A DNA stretch of 64,000 nt from Olleya namhaensis. Lineage in GTDB: Bacteria; Bacteroidota; Bacteroidia; Flavobacteriales; Flavobacteriaceae. Below are positions 50,201 to 58,509 of the stretch, one piece after another (within the stretch, counting starts at the first letter, position 1; each line of letters opens with the position of its first letter). The notes below the pieces were generated by a model, which worked only from the letters and a program-made list of their open reading frames with translations, had not been told where the DNA came from and did not search any database. The position numbers and the translations under genes are program-made. The stretch covers positions 496,001 to 560,000 of the forward strand of contig NZ_FORM01000002.1 of NCBI RefSeq assembly GCF_900114005.1. The letters run 5' to 3'.

Positions 50201-51760
50201 TTAAGTGACTTGGTGTGTCGGTTTTAATAAATCGTTTACCGTTTTTACTGGGTTAAAGGTCACTAATGGCACTTCTACAAAAATAGTATTCCAATTAGAC
50301 ATACTACCATTCCAAAGCCCCGGTAATTCAAGAGCCTTAATATCCTTACCTACCTTAGTTTTCATGGTAATAAAAGCTGTCTGCTGATCTACAAATTTTT
50401 GTAAATCATAAACTTCTCCTTTATAATTTTTAATACTACAAACTAAATCAACAGGGTTAAAATGTGTCGCTTTTTTAAGAATGCTTTTCTGAGATTTTTC
50501 CTTTTTATTAATTTGAGCGGACTCCACAATTTGTAATGACAAGTTAGCACCCTCATCCTTTACCCAAAACGGACCTCCTCCTGGTTCTCCTTCATTTTGA
50601 ACCATTCCACAAATACGAATCGGTCTGTTTAGCTTACTTTTTAAGTATTCAATTTGATATTGTTTAGAATATTTCTCAAACTCAGAAGAAATAACAACAT
50701 TCATTTTTGAAATTAAAAACTCTGCAATCTCAACAATATCATTATCAGACAATTCTTTTTCGTCTAAAGCTTTAGCATATTTAAATGCTTGTTCTTTTAC
50801 TTCAATCAACAAACCTGCTAACATTTTTTTAGACTTAGCAACTTCTAGTTCATATTTATGAACAACCACATTATCAATGTTTTTTACAAATATTATATCT
50901 GCGTCTAATGCATTTAAATTTTCAATTAAGGCGCCATGTCCAGAAGGCCTAAAATACAACTGACCATTATCCTCTCTTACTATTTCGTTTTTTGCAGTTA
51001 CCGCAATTGTATCCGTTGATTCCTTCTGATAAGAAAATGATATATCAAAAATTGTGTTAGTTTTTGACTCGACAACCTTCTGAATCCTATTAAATTCAGC
51101 ATCAAATTTACCTTTATGTTTTTCCGAAATCGTAAAATGAACGGAAGCCTTGCCTTTTGTTGCAACATATAGTGCAGCTTCAAACAAATGCTCTTGAAAA
51201 GCACTTGATAAATGATTTTTATATTTATGAAAAGGTAATAACCCTTTTGGAAAATTACTATAATCAAACTGATCTGTTTCTAATACAGCCTGAACAAAAG
51301 CATATAACTTTTTATCATTTGTAGACTTTAAATCAATATCTGTTTTAGATTCTAAATGTCTAATTACAGCATTATACATTGGTAATTTCTCTAAACCAAT
51401 AAAAAACAAAGACAAATCTGAAGCTTTATTCTTATTAATAAATGCATTAACGCTTCCGCTATTTGAATCATACATCTTCAAAAACTCAAATAAAAACTTA
51501 AACATTCTAGTTGCTGCACCAGAAGCAGGCACAAACTTAACGACCTTTAAATCATCTTTTTTTGAATCGTAGTAACCAATTAATTGAGAAGCACGATTGT
51601 AAGAAAGTTCAAGTATACCATCATTAATAGTAGCTGCTCTTTCTAAATTAATATAAGGTAAACCTGAGTTAAACAGGTTTAATTGTTGCTCTACTTTTTT
51701 TAGCGTCAATCCTTTTTGATTGATAAAATCTAAATCTTTTTTATTGAACTGCATCTCCAA
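50201..51760 (-). CDS. DUF4301 family protein (nucleotidyltransferase-like)
   Basis: 519 aa. KFVPASGAATRMFK (near residue 75) and a later FRPSGHGALIENLNALDADIIFVKNIDNV recall the sugar-nucleotidyltransferase loop and metal-site segment of UDP-sugar pyrophosphorylases. Bacteroidota encode such DUF4301 proteins; no function is established. It overlaps the NadR-like kinase by 20 nt and is coupled to arfB, so it is part of the same minus-strand unit. Confidence 0.85.
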   Translation of the reverse strand: MEMQFNKKDLDFINQKGLTLKKVEQQLNLFNSGLPYINLERAATINDGILELSYNRASQLIGYYDSKKDDLKVVKFVPASGAATRMFKFLFEFLKMYDSNSGSVNAFINKNKASDLSLFFIGLEKLPMYNAVIRHLESKTDIDLKSTNDKKLYAFVQAVLETDQFDYSNFPKGLLPFHKYKNHLSSAFQEHLFEAALYVATKGKASVHFTISEKHKGKFDAEFNRIQKVVESKTNTIFDISFSYQKESTDTIAVTAKNEIVREDNGQLYFRPSGHGALIENLNALDADIIFVKNIDNVVVHKYELEVAKSKKMLAGLLIEVKEQAFKYAKALDEKELSDNDIVEIAEFLISKMNVVISSEFEKYSKQYQIEYLKSKLNRPIRICGMVQNEGEPGGGPFWVKDEGANLSLQIVESAQINKKEKSQKSILKKATHFNPVDLVCSIKNYKGEVYDLQKFVDQQTAFITMKTKVGKDIKALELPGLWNGSMSNWNTIFVEVPLVTFNPVKTVNDLLKPTHQVT

Positions 51761-52322
51761 ATTTTTCTAATAATAAATCTATATGTTTTATAGCTAACTC
51801 TAATCTCGTTTTTTTATCTCCTTTTAATAACACATAAGGTTTTTTATGTTTTATTAATGCCGATTCAAACGCTTTAAACATAGCTTCTCGCTCTTCGGGC
51901 TTATCACGTAAGTCATCTGCCTCCCAAGGGGTATCAATATACGTTAAAAAGTATAAATCATATATGTTTTTTAAAGCATATTTCTCAAGTGTAGGATCAC
52001 AGATCCCAGAGTAATACGCTTCAGAATACACTTTAGTTTCCAATAAATCTGTATCACAGATTAAAACAGAGTCTGTTTTTTGAGCCAAATTATTCTCTAA
52101 TGCCATTTGCCCGATTGCGATTGGCAATAAATCTTTAGGCTCACAGGTTTTACGCTCGTTATTCCATTTGTTTTGCAAATAATCTCTTGCATACTCTGGC
52201 ACCCAAACCGAGTGGTAATGGCGTGCTAATTGTTGCGACAATGTTGTTTTACCCGTTGATTCTGGACCAAACAGCACAATTTTTATACAGTTTGCGGGTT
52301 GCTGTGTAAGTACTTTTTCCAT
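51741..52322 (-). CDS. NadR-like ATP-binding kinase (ribosylnicotinamide kinase fold)
   Basis: 193 aa. A Walker A GPESTGKTT is at residues 19-27, then WVPEYARDYL and an ICDTDLLET Walker B-like motif. This is the C-terminal kinase domain of NadR without its adenylyltransferase domain. In NadR it phosphorylates nicotinamide riboside; here it overlaps a PnuC-family transporter by 40 nt and is beside a thiamine-binding protein, so either nicotinamide riboside or thiamine is possible. The substrate is unresolved. Confidence 0.87.
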   Translation of the reverse strand: MEKVLTQQPANCIKIVLFGPESTGKTTLSQQLARHYHSVWVPEYARDYLQNKWNNERKTCEPKDLLPIAIGQMALENNLAQKTDSVLICDTDLLETKVYSEAYYSGICDPTLEKYALKNIYDLYFLTYIDTPWEADDLRDKPEEREAMFKAFESALIKHKKPYVLLKGDKKTRLELAIKHIDLLLEKFGDAVQ

Positions 52323-52915
52323 GCTATATAGCCATAAAAGGCAATGATTGTAAATCCTAAATACTGAAAGGAAGTAAAGGTAAATCCTTTATAAAAATAT
52401 AAAGGCACTGAGATAATATCTCCTATTATCCAAAAAATCCAATTTTCAATTTTACGTTTAGCCATTAACCACATACCTACAAAAAAGATTGCAGTTGTTA
52501 TTGTATCCACGTAAGCTACCCAACTAGTCCATTTATCAAACCATTGGTATACAAAGTAAACAAAAAACAAGGTTCCTATAAATATAAAAAGACTCGTTTT
52601 TTTCTCTTTAGGTGTTGTTCTAGAAATTGGTGTCACGTGGCTATCATCTACCTTCCTTGTCCAAATATACCATCCATAAACACTCATTAAAAAATAATAG
52701 GCGTTTATCATCATATCCCCCAATAATTGCCATTTAAATAATAAATAGACAAAAATCACGGTACTTATCATACCCGTTGGAAATACCCAAATTTTATTTT
52801 GTTTAGAACACCAAACAGACAAAAAGCCAAAAATGACTGCAATAATCTCTAAAACAACATCTGCTGTTTCGTATTCTAAATACTGTCCAAAAAGAAAATT
52901 AAAAATGTGGTTCAT
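52283..52915 (-). CDS. PnuC-family vitamin transporter (PnuC or PnuT type)
   Basis: 210 aa with about seven hydrophobic helices and the PnuC-type segment AVIFGFLSVWCSKQNKIWVFPTG near residue 35. PnuC takes up nicotinamide riboside and PnuT takes up thiamine, by facilitated diffusion trapped by phosphorylation. The adjacent thiamine-binding gene (17-nt overlap) and nearby TPP-regulated receptor favour PnuT, the NadR-like kinase favours PnuC. Subfamily not decided by inspection. Confidence 0.9.
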   Translation of the reverse strand: MNHIFNFLFGQYLEYETADVVLEIIAVIFGFLSVWCSKQNKIWVFPTGMISTVIFVYLLFKWQLLGDMMINAYYFLMSVYGWYIWTRKVDDSHVTPISRTTPKEKKTSLFIFIGTLFFVYFVYQWFDKWTSWVAYVDTITTAIFFVGMWLMAKRKIENWIFWIIGDIISVPLYFYKGFTFTSFQYLGFTIIAFYGYIAWKKYLHSNPQTV

Positions 52916-53159
52916 ACTCGCTTCTATCTGTTTTTACCACTTTTATTGTTAGCACACAAATGTCTTGATTTTCAAAAGAAGCTTTAATTTTTTCATTTAA
53001 AAAAGGCATCAACTGGTCAAATTCACCAAAAACCTGAGTACTTAAAGGGTTTTCTAATACCGTAAATTTTGACGCTCGTAATGCTTTTATAAAATCGATA
53101 ACATGTTGTTCAAAATCATCACTTAATGGTGACAAGGTTAAGTCTACTGAGATATTCAT
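52899..53159 (-). CDS. MTH1187/YqgV-type thiamine-binding protein
   Basis: 86 aa with a ferredoxin-like pattern (NISVDLTLSPLSDDFEQHVIDFIKALRAS, then TQVFGEFDQLMPFL), as in the MTH1187/YkoF-like family, which has been linked to thiamine binding. It starts one gene upstream of the PnuC-family transporter and overlaps it by 17 nt. It follows the GGGP synthase gene by 2 nt. Cytosolic, with no signal peptide. Confidence 0.8.
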   Translation of the reverse strand: MNISVDLTLSPLSDDFEQHVIDFIKALRASKFTVLENPLSTQVFGEFDQLMPFLNEKIKASFENQDICVLTIKVVKTDRSEYEPHF

Positions 53160-53161
53160 TT

Positions 53162-53884
53162 TTACAATCTAATATGGTTAAAAAAATCTATGTTTTCTTC
53201 AAAAGCGGTCCCTATGACCACTAAATCCGCACCTGCTTTATAAGCATCGTCTAGTTGCTGTTTGCTTCTTATTCCGCCACCAACAATTAGAGGTATCGTT
53301 AAATCTTGCTTCACAAATTTAATCATTTGTAAAGGCACGGGATGTAAAGCACCACTACCAGCTTCTAAATAAATAAGCTTTTTACCCAATAACTCGCCAG
53401 CTTTAGCCGTATCTGCAACTAAACTGTGTAAAGCTGTTGGTATTGGTTGGGTTTGAGTTACTTTTTGCACCGCGGTTTCTTTTCCATTTTCAATTAAAAT
53501 ATAACCCGTAGGAATCACCTCTAGATTGGTGTTTTTTAAAATGGATACAGCTTCAATTTGTTTTTCGATTAAGTACTTAGGGTTTCGTCCCGATATTAAT
53601 GACAAAAACAAAATAGCATCAGCATCTTTAGAAATTTGCGTGACATCTCCAGGAAATAGCACAATGGGTAATTTAGTTAATGGTTTTAAAGCTGACACCA
53701 ATTTTTGCGTTACCTCCACTTCTACCGTGCTTCCACCCACAAAAACATGAGTGATGATGGATTGATTAATTTTGTGAGCAAATTCGGAAATTAGATTAAT
53801 TTCAAATTTATCCGGATCTATTAAAATTGCTAATAATTTTTCTTGTTTCGCTGCTGCGGAAAGTATGTCGTTGTAAACACTCAT
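53162..53884 (-). CDS. Geranylgeranylglyceryl/heptaprenylglyceryl phosphate synthase family protein
   Basis: 240 aa from the ATG at 53884, whose bases overlap the TAA of the PPTase gene (TAATG). A (beta/alpha)8 barrel of the GGGP synthase/PcrB type: ILIDPDKF, HVFVGGSTV, GYILIENG, YLEAGSGA and PLIVGGGIRS are the conserved phosphate- and glycerol-binding segments. In archaea it makes membrane ether lipids from glycerol-1-phosphate; Bacteroidota homologues exist but their product is not settled. A longer start at 53905 is less likely. Confidence 0.92.
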   Translation of the reverse strand: MSVYNDILSAAAKQEKLLAILIDPDKFEINLISEFAHKINQSIITHVFVGGSTVEVEVTQKLVSALKPLTKLPIVLFPGDVTQISKDADAILFLSLISGRNPKYLIEKQIEAVSILKNTNLEVIPTGYILIENGKETAVQKVTQTQPIPTALHSLVADTAKAGELLGKKLIYLEAGSGALHPVPLQMIKFVKQDLTIPLIVGGGIRSKQQLDDAYKAGADLVVIGTAFEENIDFFNHIRL

Positions 53885-54510
53885 TATTCTATTACAAATG
53901 CACAAGTGAATCCCTCAAATTCCAAGTAATTGGCAGTATAGCGTTTTTTTAATCCTTTATAATCTATCCAACATATAGTCTCAGAATCTGCCATAGTAAA
54001 TGGTATTACAAGAAAATGATCTCTAAATAACATACCTGGTGTGGCAAACAATTTATAAAGCGATTCTTTAATACCCCAAATAACAGTTAGCTTATTAATA
54101 TAATCTGAAGCTTCTTTATTTAGATAATCAAACTCATAAGTAATAAACTTTTTAGCGATAACTTTAATTTTATCACGTTGGCGCTCAATATCAATCCCTA
54201 CCTTACTATCACTTATAATCACGCCAGAAAACGTAAAACTATGTGTTATTGAGATTTGTTTTCCGTCTTTTAAATGCGGTTTTCCATTAGTATCATAAAA
54301 CAGATCTTGATCTGTATAACCAAATGCTTTTAATAGGTGACGGACACTTAAAAAGCCACGCTGATGCAGTTGACTTTTCATACTTAAAACACGCGTCATA
54401 CTTTCAGGCTTCAAGTCTAAACCACTGATTAATTGGTCATAAGACTCCTCAATCTTCCAGATTTTAACAGTAGTTTGTGAGTTAGGAGTAATGGTTTTAT
54501 ATAGAGGCAT
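53884..54510 (-). CDS. 4'-phosphopantetheinyl transferase (Sfp type)
   Basis: 208 aa, the usual size of Sfp-type transferases. VGIDIERQR (Mg-binding, about residue 100) and WGIKESLYKLF (about residue 145) are the two signature motifs. It attaches the coenzyme A-derived arm to carrier proteins; target unknown. It heads the minus-strand unit with GGGP synthase. Confidence 0.91.
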   Translation of the reverse strand: MPLYKTITPNSQTTVKIWKIEESYDQLISGLDLKPESMTRVLSMKSQLHQRGFLSVRHLLKAFGYTDQDLFYDTNGKPHLKDGKQISITHSFTFSGVIISDSKVGIDIERQRDKIKVIAKKFITYEFDYLNKEASDYINKLTVIWGIKESLYKLFATPGMLFRDHFLVIPFTMADSETICWIDYKGLKKRYTANYLEFEGFTCAFVIE

Positions 54511-54533
54511 TTAATATTCTAAAATCTATTAGT

Positions 54534-54541
54534 TATCTTTG
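54534..54541 (+). promoter_or_regulatory. -7 promoter element of ahcY
   Basis: TATCTTTG, exact consensus. The 100-nt leader that follows has two small hairpins (around 54555 and 54570), but I recognise no riboswitch class. Confidence 0.55.
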
Positions 54542-54642
54542 CATCGCCTAAGGCGAGTTACGCTTTTTTGTTAAGCGAATTTAACAATTTTAAGCAGTAT
54601 TACCCAAAGGTGTTTCATTTATAAAAAAAAGAGATAAATAAT

Positions 54643-55959
54643 ATGAGTACAAAAAACGTTGCTTACGTACCAAACAAGGTAAAGGACATGTCGCTTGCGG
54701 CTTGGGGAAGAAAAGAAATTATTTTAGCTGAAGCAGAGATGCCAGGTTTAATGAGTTTACGTGAAGAATACAAAAACGAGCAGCCTTTAAAAGGAGCGCG
54801 TATTGCTGGATGTTTACACATGACTATTCAAACAGCTGTTTTAATTGAAACTTTACAAGCTTTAGGAGCTGAAGTTACTTGGAGTTCTTGTAACATTTTC
54901 TCTACACAAGATCAAGCTGCTGCTGCAATTGCAGATGCAGGTACAGCTGTGTATGCTTGGAAAGATATGACAGAAGAAGAGTTTGACTGGTGCATAGAAC
55001 AAACTTTATTCTTTGGTGAAGACCGCAAGCCATTAAACATGATTTTGGATGATGGAGGAGATTTAACTAATATGGTATTAGATAAATACCCTGAGTTATC
55101 TGCAGGAATTAAAGGTTTATCTGAAGAAACTACAACTGGAGTACATAGATTATATGAGCGTGTTAAAAATGGTACATTAACAATGCCAGCTATAAACGTA
55201 AACGACTCTGTAACTAAATCTAAATTTGATAACAAATACGGATGTAAAGAATCTGCTGTAGATGCTATACGTCGTGCAACAGATATTATGTTAGCTGGTA
55301 AACGTGTAACTGTTTGTGGTTATGGTGATGTTGGTAAAGGTACTGCTGCCTCTTTTAAAGGTGCTGGTAGTATTGTAACAGTAACTGAAATTGATCCAAT
55401 TTGTGCACTACAAGCTGCAATGGACGGTTTTGAAGTTAAAAAATTAGAAACAGTTGTTGGTAACAGTGATATAGTAATTACTACTACAGGAAACAAAGAT
55501 ATAGTACGTGCTGAGCATTTTGAGGCAATGAAAGACAAAGTTATTGTAGCAAACATTGGTCACTTTGATAACGAAATCCAAGTAGGATGGTTAAACGAAA
55601 AGCATGGTGATACTAAAGACACAATCAAGCCACAAGTTGACAAATATACTATCAACGGAAAAGACATTATTCTTTTAGCTGAAGGACGTTTAGTAAACTT
55701 AGGTTGTGCAACTGGACACCCTAGTTTTGTAATGAGTAACTCATTTACTAACCAAACATTAGCTCAAATCGAACTTTGGAAAAACAGTGCAGCATACAAA
55801 AATGATGTATATATGTTACCAAAGCAATTAGATGAAAAAGTAGCTAAATTACACCTAGAAAAGATTGGTGTAGAATTAACAGAATTAGCACCATACCAAG
55901 CAGAATATATTGGTGTTACTGTTGAAGGACCATACAAGCCTGAGCATTACAGATACTAA
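54643..55959 (+). CDS. ahcY: Adenosylhomocysteinase
   Basis: 438 aa. It hydrolyses S-adenosylhomocysteine to homocysteine and adenosine, clearing the product of methyl transfer. The NAD-binding motif [12 protein letters not shown] (near residue 222) and the substrate segments [14 protein letters not shown] and [11 protein letters not shown] are conserved, ending in PYKPEHYRY. It is monocistronic with a terminator at 56001. Confidence 0.98.
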   Translation: MSTKNVAYVPNKVKDMSLAAWGRKEIILAEAEMPGLMSLREEYKNEQPLKGARIAGCLHMTIQTAVLIETLQALGAEVTWSSCNIFSTQDQAAAAIADAGTAVYAWKDMTEEEFDWCIEQTLFFGEDRKPLNMILDDGGDLTNMVLDKYPELSAGIKGLSEETTTGVHRLYERVKNGTLTMPAINVNDSVTKSKFDNKYGCKESAVDAIRRATDIMLAGKRVTVCGYGDVGKGTAASFKGAGSIVTVTEIDPICALQAAMDGFEVKKLETVVGNSDIVITTTGNKDIVRAEHFEAMKDKVIVANIGHFDNEIQVGWLNEKHGDTKDTIKPQVDKYTINGKDIILLAEGRLVNLGCATGHPSFVMSNSFTNQTLAQIELWKNSAAYKNDVYMLPKQLDEKVAKLHLEKIGVELTELAPYQAEYIGVTVEGPYKPEHYRY

Positions 55960-56000
55960 TTACAAATCTTCGCGAAAGCAAAGCATTTTTAATTATAATA

Positions 56001-56036
56001 AAAAAATCCCAAACTTCACGGTTTGGGATTTTTTTT
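56001..56036 (+). terminator. Intrinsic terminator of ahcY
   Basis: A 14-bp perfect stem (56001-56014 with 56021-56034) with a 6-nt loop and a T tail. Confidence 0.92.
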
Positions 56037-56168
56037 ATTTCTGGAACTTTTTATTGGCATAAAGCCAATAGAATCTTATGACCTACCAAACAACCCTGTT
56101 TATTTCTGTATTTGGAATTTAATTTCTAATCTATAAATTGTAACTTACCTAGCATAAACATAAAAATT

Positions 56169-56630
56169 ATGACCTTAAAAAAGCTAACCACAGTGCTTGA
56201 TACATTAGAATCTCACATTCAAAATCAAGACACTTCTAATACAAAAATCTCAAAAGAGAACGTAGCTTGGCATATAGACCATAGTCTTAAAGTTATAAAT
56301 AATGTGAGTACCGCTTTAAAAACATCAGACCCCAATACTTACTCTAATAATTTTAGTCTGTTAGGCAAGGTGTTTTTTACGTTAGGATTTTTTCCAAGAG
56401 GAAAAGCAAAAGCTCCAAAACATGTAAAACCACCAGAAATCATCCTTAAAAAGGACCTTATAGCTCAAATAAACGAAGCGAAAGCTAATATCGGAACAAT
56501 TAGTAGCTTAGACAAAAACGCACACTTTAAACACCCGATATTTGGAAATGTTAACACTAAGAGAGTTCCTCGTTTTTTAATTATACACACAACACATCAT
56601 TTAAAAATTATAAATGATATTCTAAAATAA
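56169..56630 (+). CDS. DinB-like / DUF1569 domain protein
   Basis: 153 aa helical bundle. Histidines in VAWHIDHSLKV (near residue 37) and in FLIIHTTHHLKII (near residue 143) are placed as in DinB/YfiT-type metalloproteins of DUF1569. No signal peptide. Role unknown; relatives include thiol transferases. It converges with rpmA across a strong palindromic terminator. Confidence 0.75.
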   Translation: MTLKKLTTVLDTLESHIQNQDTSNTKISKENVAWHIDHSLKVINNVSTALKTSDPNTYSNNFSLLGKVFFTLGFFPRGKAKAPKHVKPPEIILKKDLIAQINEAKANIGTISSLDKNAHFKHPIFGNVNTKRVPRFLIIHTTHHLKIINDILK

Positions 56631-56640
56631 TGGGCATAAA

Positions 56641-56677
56641 AAAAACCCTTTCCAATTGGAAAGGGTTTTTATTTTTT
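56641..56677. terminator. Perfect 30-bp palindromic bidirectional terminator
   Basis: The 30 bases 56641-56670 are a perfect palindrome: 13 bp of stem around AATT, followed by a T tract to 56677. It serves DUF1569 and rpmA. Confidence 0.93.
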
Positions 56678-56692
56678 TAGGATGTAAAAGTA

Positions 56693-56953
56693 TTAAGCTA
56701 AAAAAGGCTCAATAGAAACGTAAGACTTGTTGTCTCTTTTCTTTGTAAATTTTACTAAACCATCTACTTTAGCGTGTAAAGTATGATCTTTTCCTTGGTA
56801 TACATTTTCACCTGGGTGATGTGTATTACCACGTTGTCTTATGATAATGTTTCCAGCAATAGCAGCTTGTCCACCAAATATCTTAACGCCTAAACGTTTT
56901 GATTCTGATTCTCTACCATTCTTCGAACTACCAACCCCTTTTTTGTGAGCCAT
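56693..56953 (-). CDS. rpmA: 50S ribosomal protein L27
   Basis: 86 aa. It begins [16 protein letters not shown], the conserved basic N-terminus that reaches the peptidyl transferase centre, followed by [10 protein letters not shown]. No N-terminal prepeptide of the Firmicutes type. Downstream of rplU by 43 nt, in the standard order. Confidence 0.98.
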   Translation of the reverse strand: MAHKKGVGSSKNGRESESKRLGVKIFGGQAAIAGNIIIRQRGNTHHPGENVYQGKDHTLHAKVDGLVKFTKKRDNKSYVSIEPFLA

Positions 56954-56996
56954 GATCTTAAGTTTTTAAATTGTTATACTTAAAGTGATTTAGCAA

Positions 56997-57656
56997 TTAC
57001 GCTTTACCACCATCTAATTCGTCTTGCCATTTCTTTAACTCATCCCACTTACCATCAGCAGCTAATTGTGCTTGTGCTGGCCAAGTATCAGTTACGTGAT
57101 TACCACGTACACCTGAAATGATTTCAGAAATTTTAGCTGCATCAGTTTTAGCTAATTCAGCAAAAGTAGCGATTCCTGCTGCTACTAACGTCTCAGCAAT
57201 TTTTGGTCCAATACCTTCAACTTTTTTCAAGTCGTCAGCTTTTCCAGTTGCTTTAGCAGCCTTCTTAGGTGCAGCTTTAGCTTCTACTTTTTTAGTTTCT
57301 TTTTTCGGAGCAGCTTTTTCAGCTTTCGCTGTTGGCTTAGCTCCTGAAGCTACTATACTTTCAATAACAATTTCAGTTAAGGCTTGTCTGTGTCCGTTTT
57401 TCTTACGGTAACCTTTTCTTCTTTTCTTCTTGAAAACAATAACTTTATCACCTTGAAGGTGCTTTAAGACTTTTGCACTTACTTGTGCTCCGCCTATAGC
57501 TGGGGCGCCTACAGTTATGTTAGAACCATCTGCAATTAAAAGGACATTGTCAAAAGACACTGCTTCTCCTTCTTCTGTTGCTAAACGGTTAACAAAAACT
57601 TTTTGGTCTTTTTCAACTTTAAATTGATGCCCTGCTATCTCTACAATTGCGTACAT
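56997..57656 (-). CDS. rplU: 50S ribosomal protein L21 with C-terminal helix-hairpin-helix extension
   Basis: 219 aa, about twice the usual ~103. Residues 1-~103 are L21 (MYAIVEIAGHQFKVEKDQKV through RKKNGHRQALTEIVIE). Then follow an Ala/Lys-rich linker (~110-152) and a helix-hairpin-helix domain (LKKVEGIGPKIAETLVAAG and following), a nucleic-acid-binding fold. Such extended L21 proteins occur in Bacteroidota. The promoter at 57719-57749 is the best in the window. Cotranscribed with rpmA. Confidence 0.96.
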   Translation of the reverse strand: MYAIVEIAGHQFKVEKDQKVFVNRLATEEGEAVSFDNVLLIADGSNITVGAPAIGGAQVSAKVLKHLQGDKVIVFKKKRRKGYRKKNGHRQALTEIVIESIVASGAKPTAKAEKAAPKKETKKVEAKAAPKKAAKATGKADDLKKVEGIGPKIAETLVAAGIATFAELAKTDAAKISEIISGVRGNHVTDTWPAQAQLAADGKWDELKKWQDELDGGKA

Positions 57657-57718
57657 AGCGTAACGTTTTTATTAATTAATTTATATAAAATAATCTCATT
57701 TTCCTGAGAAAACGGATG

Positions 57719-57749
57719 CAAATATACTTCTAATTAATTAATATACAAA
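57719..57749 (-). promoter_or_regulatory. Full-consensus promoter of rplU-rpmA
   Basis: On the minus strand, TTTG (57749-57746), a spacer of 19 nt and TATATTTG (57726-57719), the canonical Bacteroidota -33/-7 arrangement. The leader is about 60 nt with a small TCTCA/TGAGA hairpin. Confidence 0.85.
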
Positions 57750-57823
57750 CGTTTTGTGTACTTACTAGTAATATTTTTAATCCATACTACTTTCAACAGA
57801 CTAAAATACATAAAATTAATAGT

Positions 57824-58315
57824 TTAGGATACCTTCTTTAAAGTAATTTCTCCATCTCTTTTACCTTCTGCATTTGGCGTATTTCGGCTATCTTTAAACA
57901 ATTGCATAAACGTCAAAGTCAATACTACTGTTGTGCTAAAGCCCATTATTGCAACTACAAAAGTTACCATACCAGCACCTACATTATATTGTCCTTCAAA
58001 AACCTCTAATAATTGTGCTAAAAACAAAGGGTTTACTTCTGTTGCGTACAGCAAGAAAAAAGCTGAAAAAATTAAAGTACCAACAAACCCTGCAATTAAC
58101 CCCTGTTTAAAACCATTGGCGTATGCAAACTGCTTACCTACTTTTATTTTGTAGTACTTAATAACTTCATAAATACCAAAAGCAGTAATTAATCCATTAC
58201 CCAAACTAAATATAGGATTGGTATGTAAATTAAACAATGCTAAAAATAAAAAGTACGCAATTAGAGAGGCACTTATAGCTATTCCAAATCGTATTGGGAG
58301 TGTGAAATTTTTCAT
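57824..58315 (-). CDS. DUF4199 family membrane protein
   Basis: 163 aa with four transmembrane helices (about 8-28, 36-52, 74-98 and 116-142) and the YANGFKQGLIAGFVGTLIFSAFF segment typical of DUF4199. The protein family is confined mainly to Bacteroidota and its function is unknown. It is divergent from the M16 protease pair. Confidence 0.87.
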   Translation of the reverse strand: MKNFTLPIRFGIAISASLIAYFLFLALFNLHTNPIFSLGNGLITAFGIYEVIKYYKIKVGKQFAYANGFKQGLIAGFVGTLIFSAFFLLYATEVNPLFLAQLLEVFEGQYNVGAGMVTFVVAIMGFSTTVVLTLTFMQLFKDSRNTPNAEGKRDGEITLKKVS

Positions 58316-58431
58316 ATTAAATAAATTTTATTGGTTAATAATCCTTTTAAATTTCGTGAAAACAAAACAAAATTTTTATAATTTGATGTTAATTTTTAGC
58401 ACTTTAGCTATCAAAAACTACTTTCTATTGC

Positions 58432-58439
58432 TATTTTTG
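58432..58439 (+). promoter_or_regulatory. -7 promoter element of the M16 protease pair
   Basis: TATTTTTG, exact consensus, 70 nt before the ATG at 58510. Confidence 0.5.
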
Positions 58440-58509
58440 TAATAATTGTTGTAACAAAAACTTACAATGGTATACTAATACTTAAACTGATAAATTAAAC
58501 AATCAAAAC

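Noticed and set aside
53885-53905. Upstream start for the GGGP synthase
   Set aside because: The ATG at 53884 overlaps the PPTase stop as TAATG and matches the usual start of the domain.
54542-54642. SAM or SAH riboswitch in front of ahcY
   Set aside because: The leader has only two short hairpins and none of the conserved motifs of known SAM or SAH classes that I could recognise.
57118-57411. Alanine-rich ORF on the plus strand
   Set aside because: It is antisense to the Ala/Lys linker of L21 and has no independent signal.
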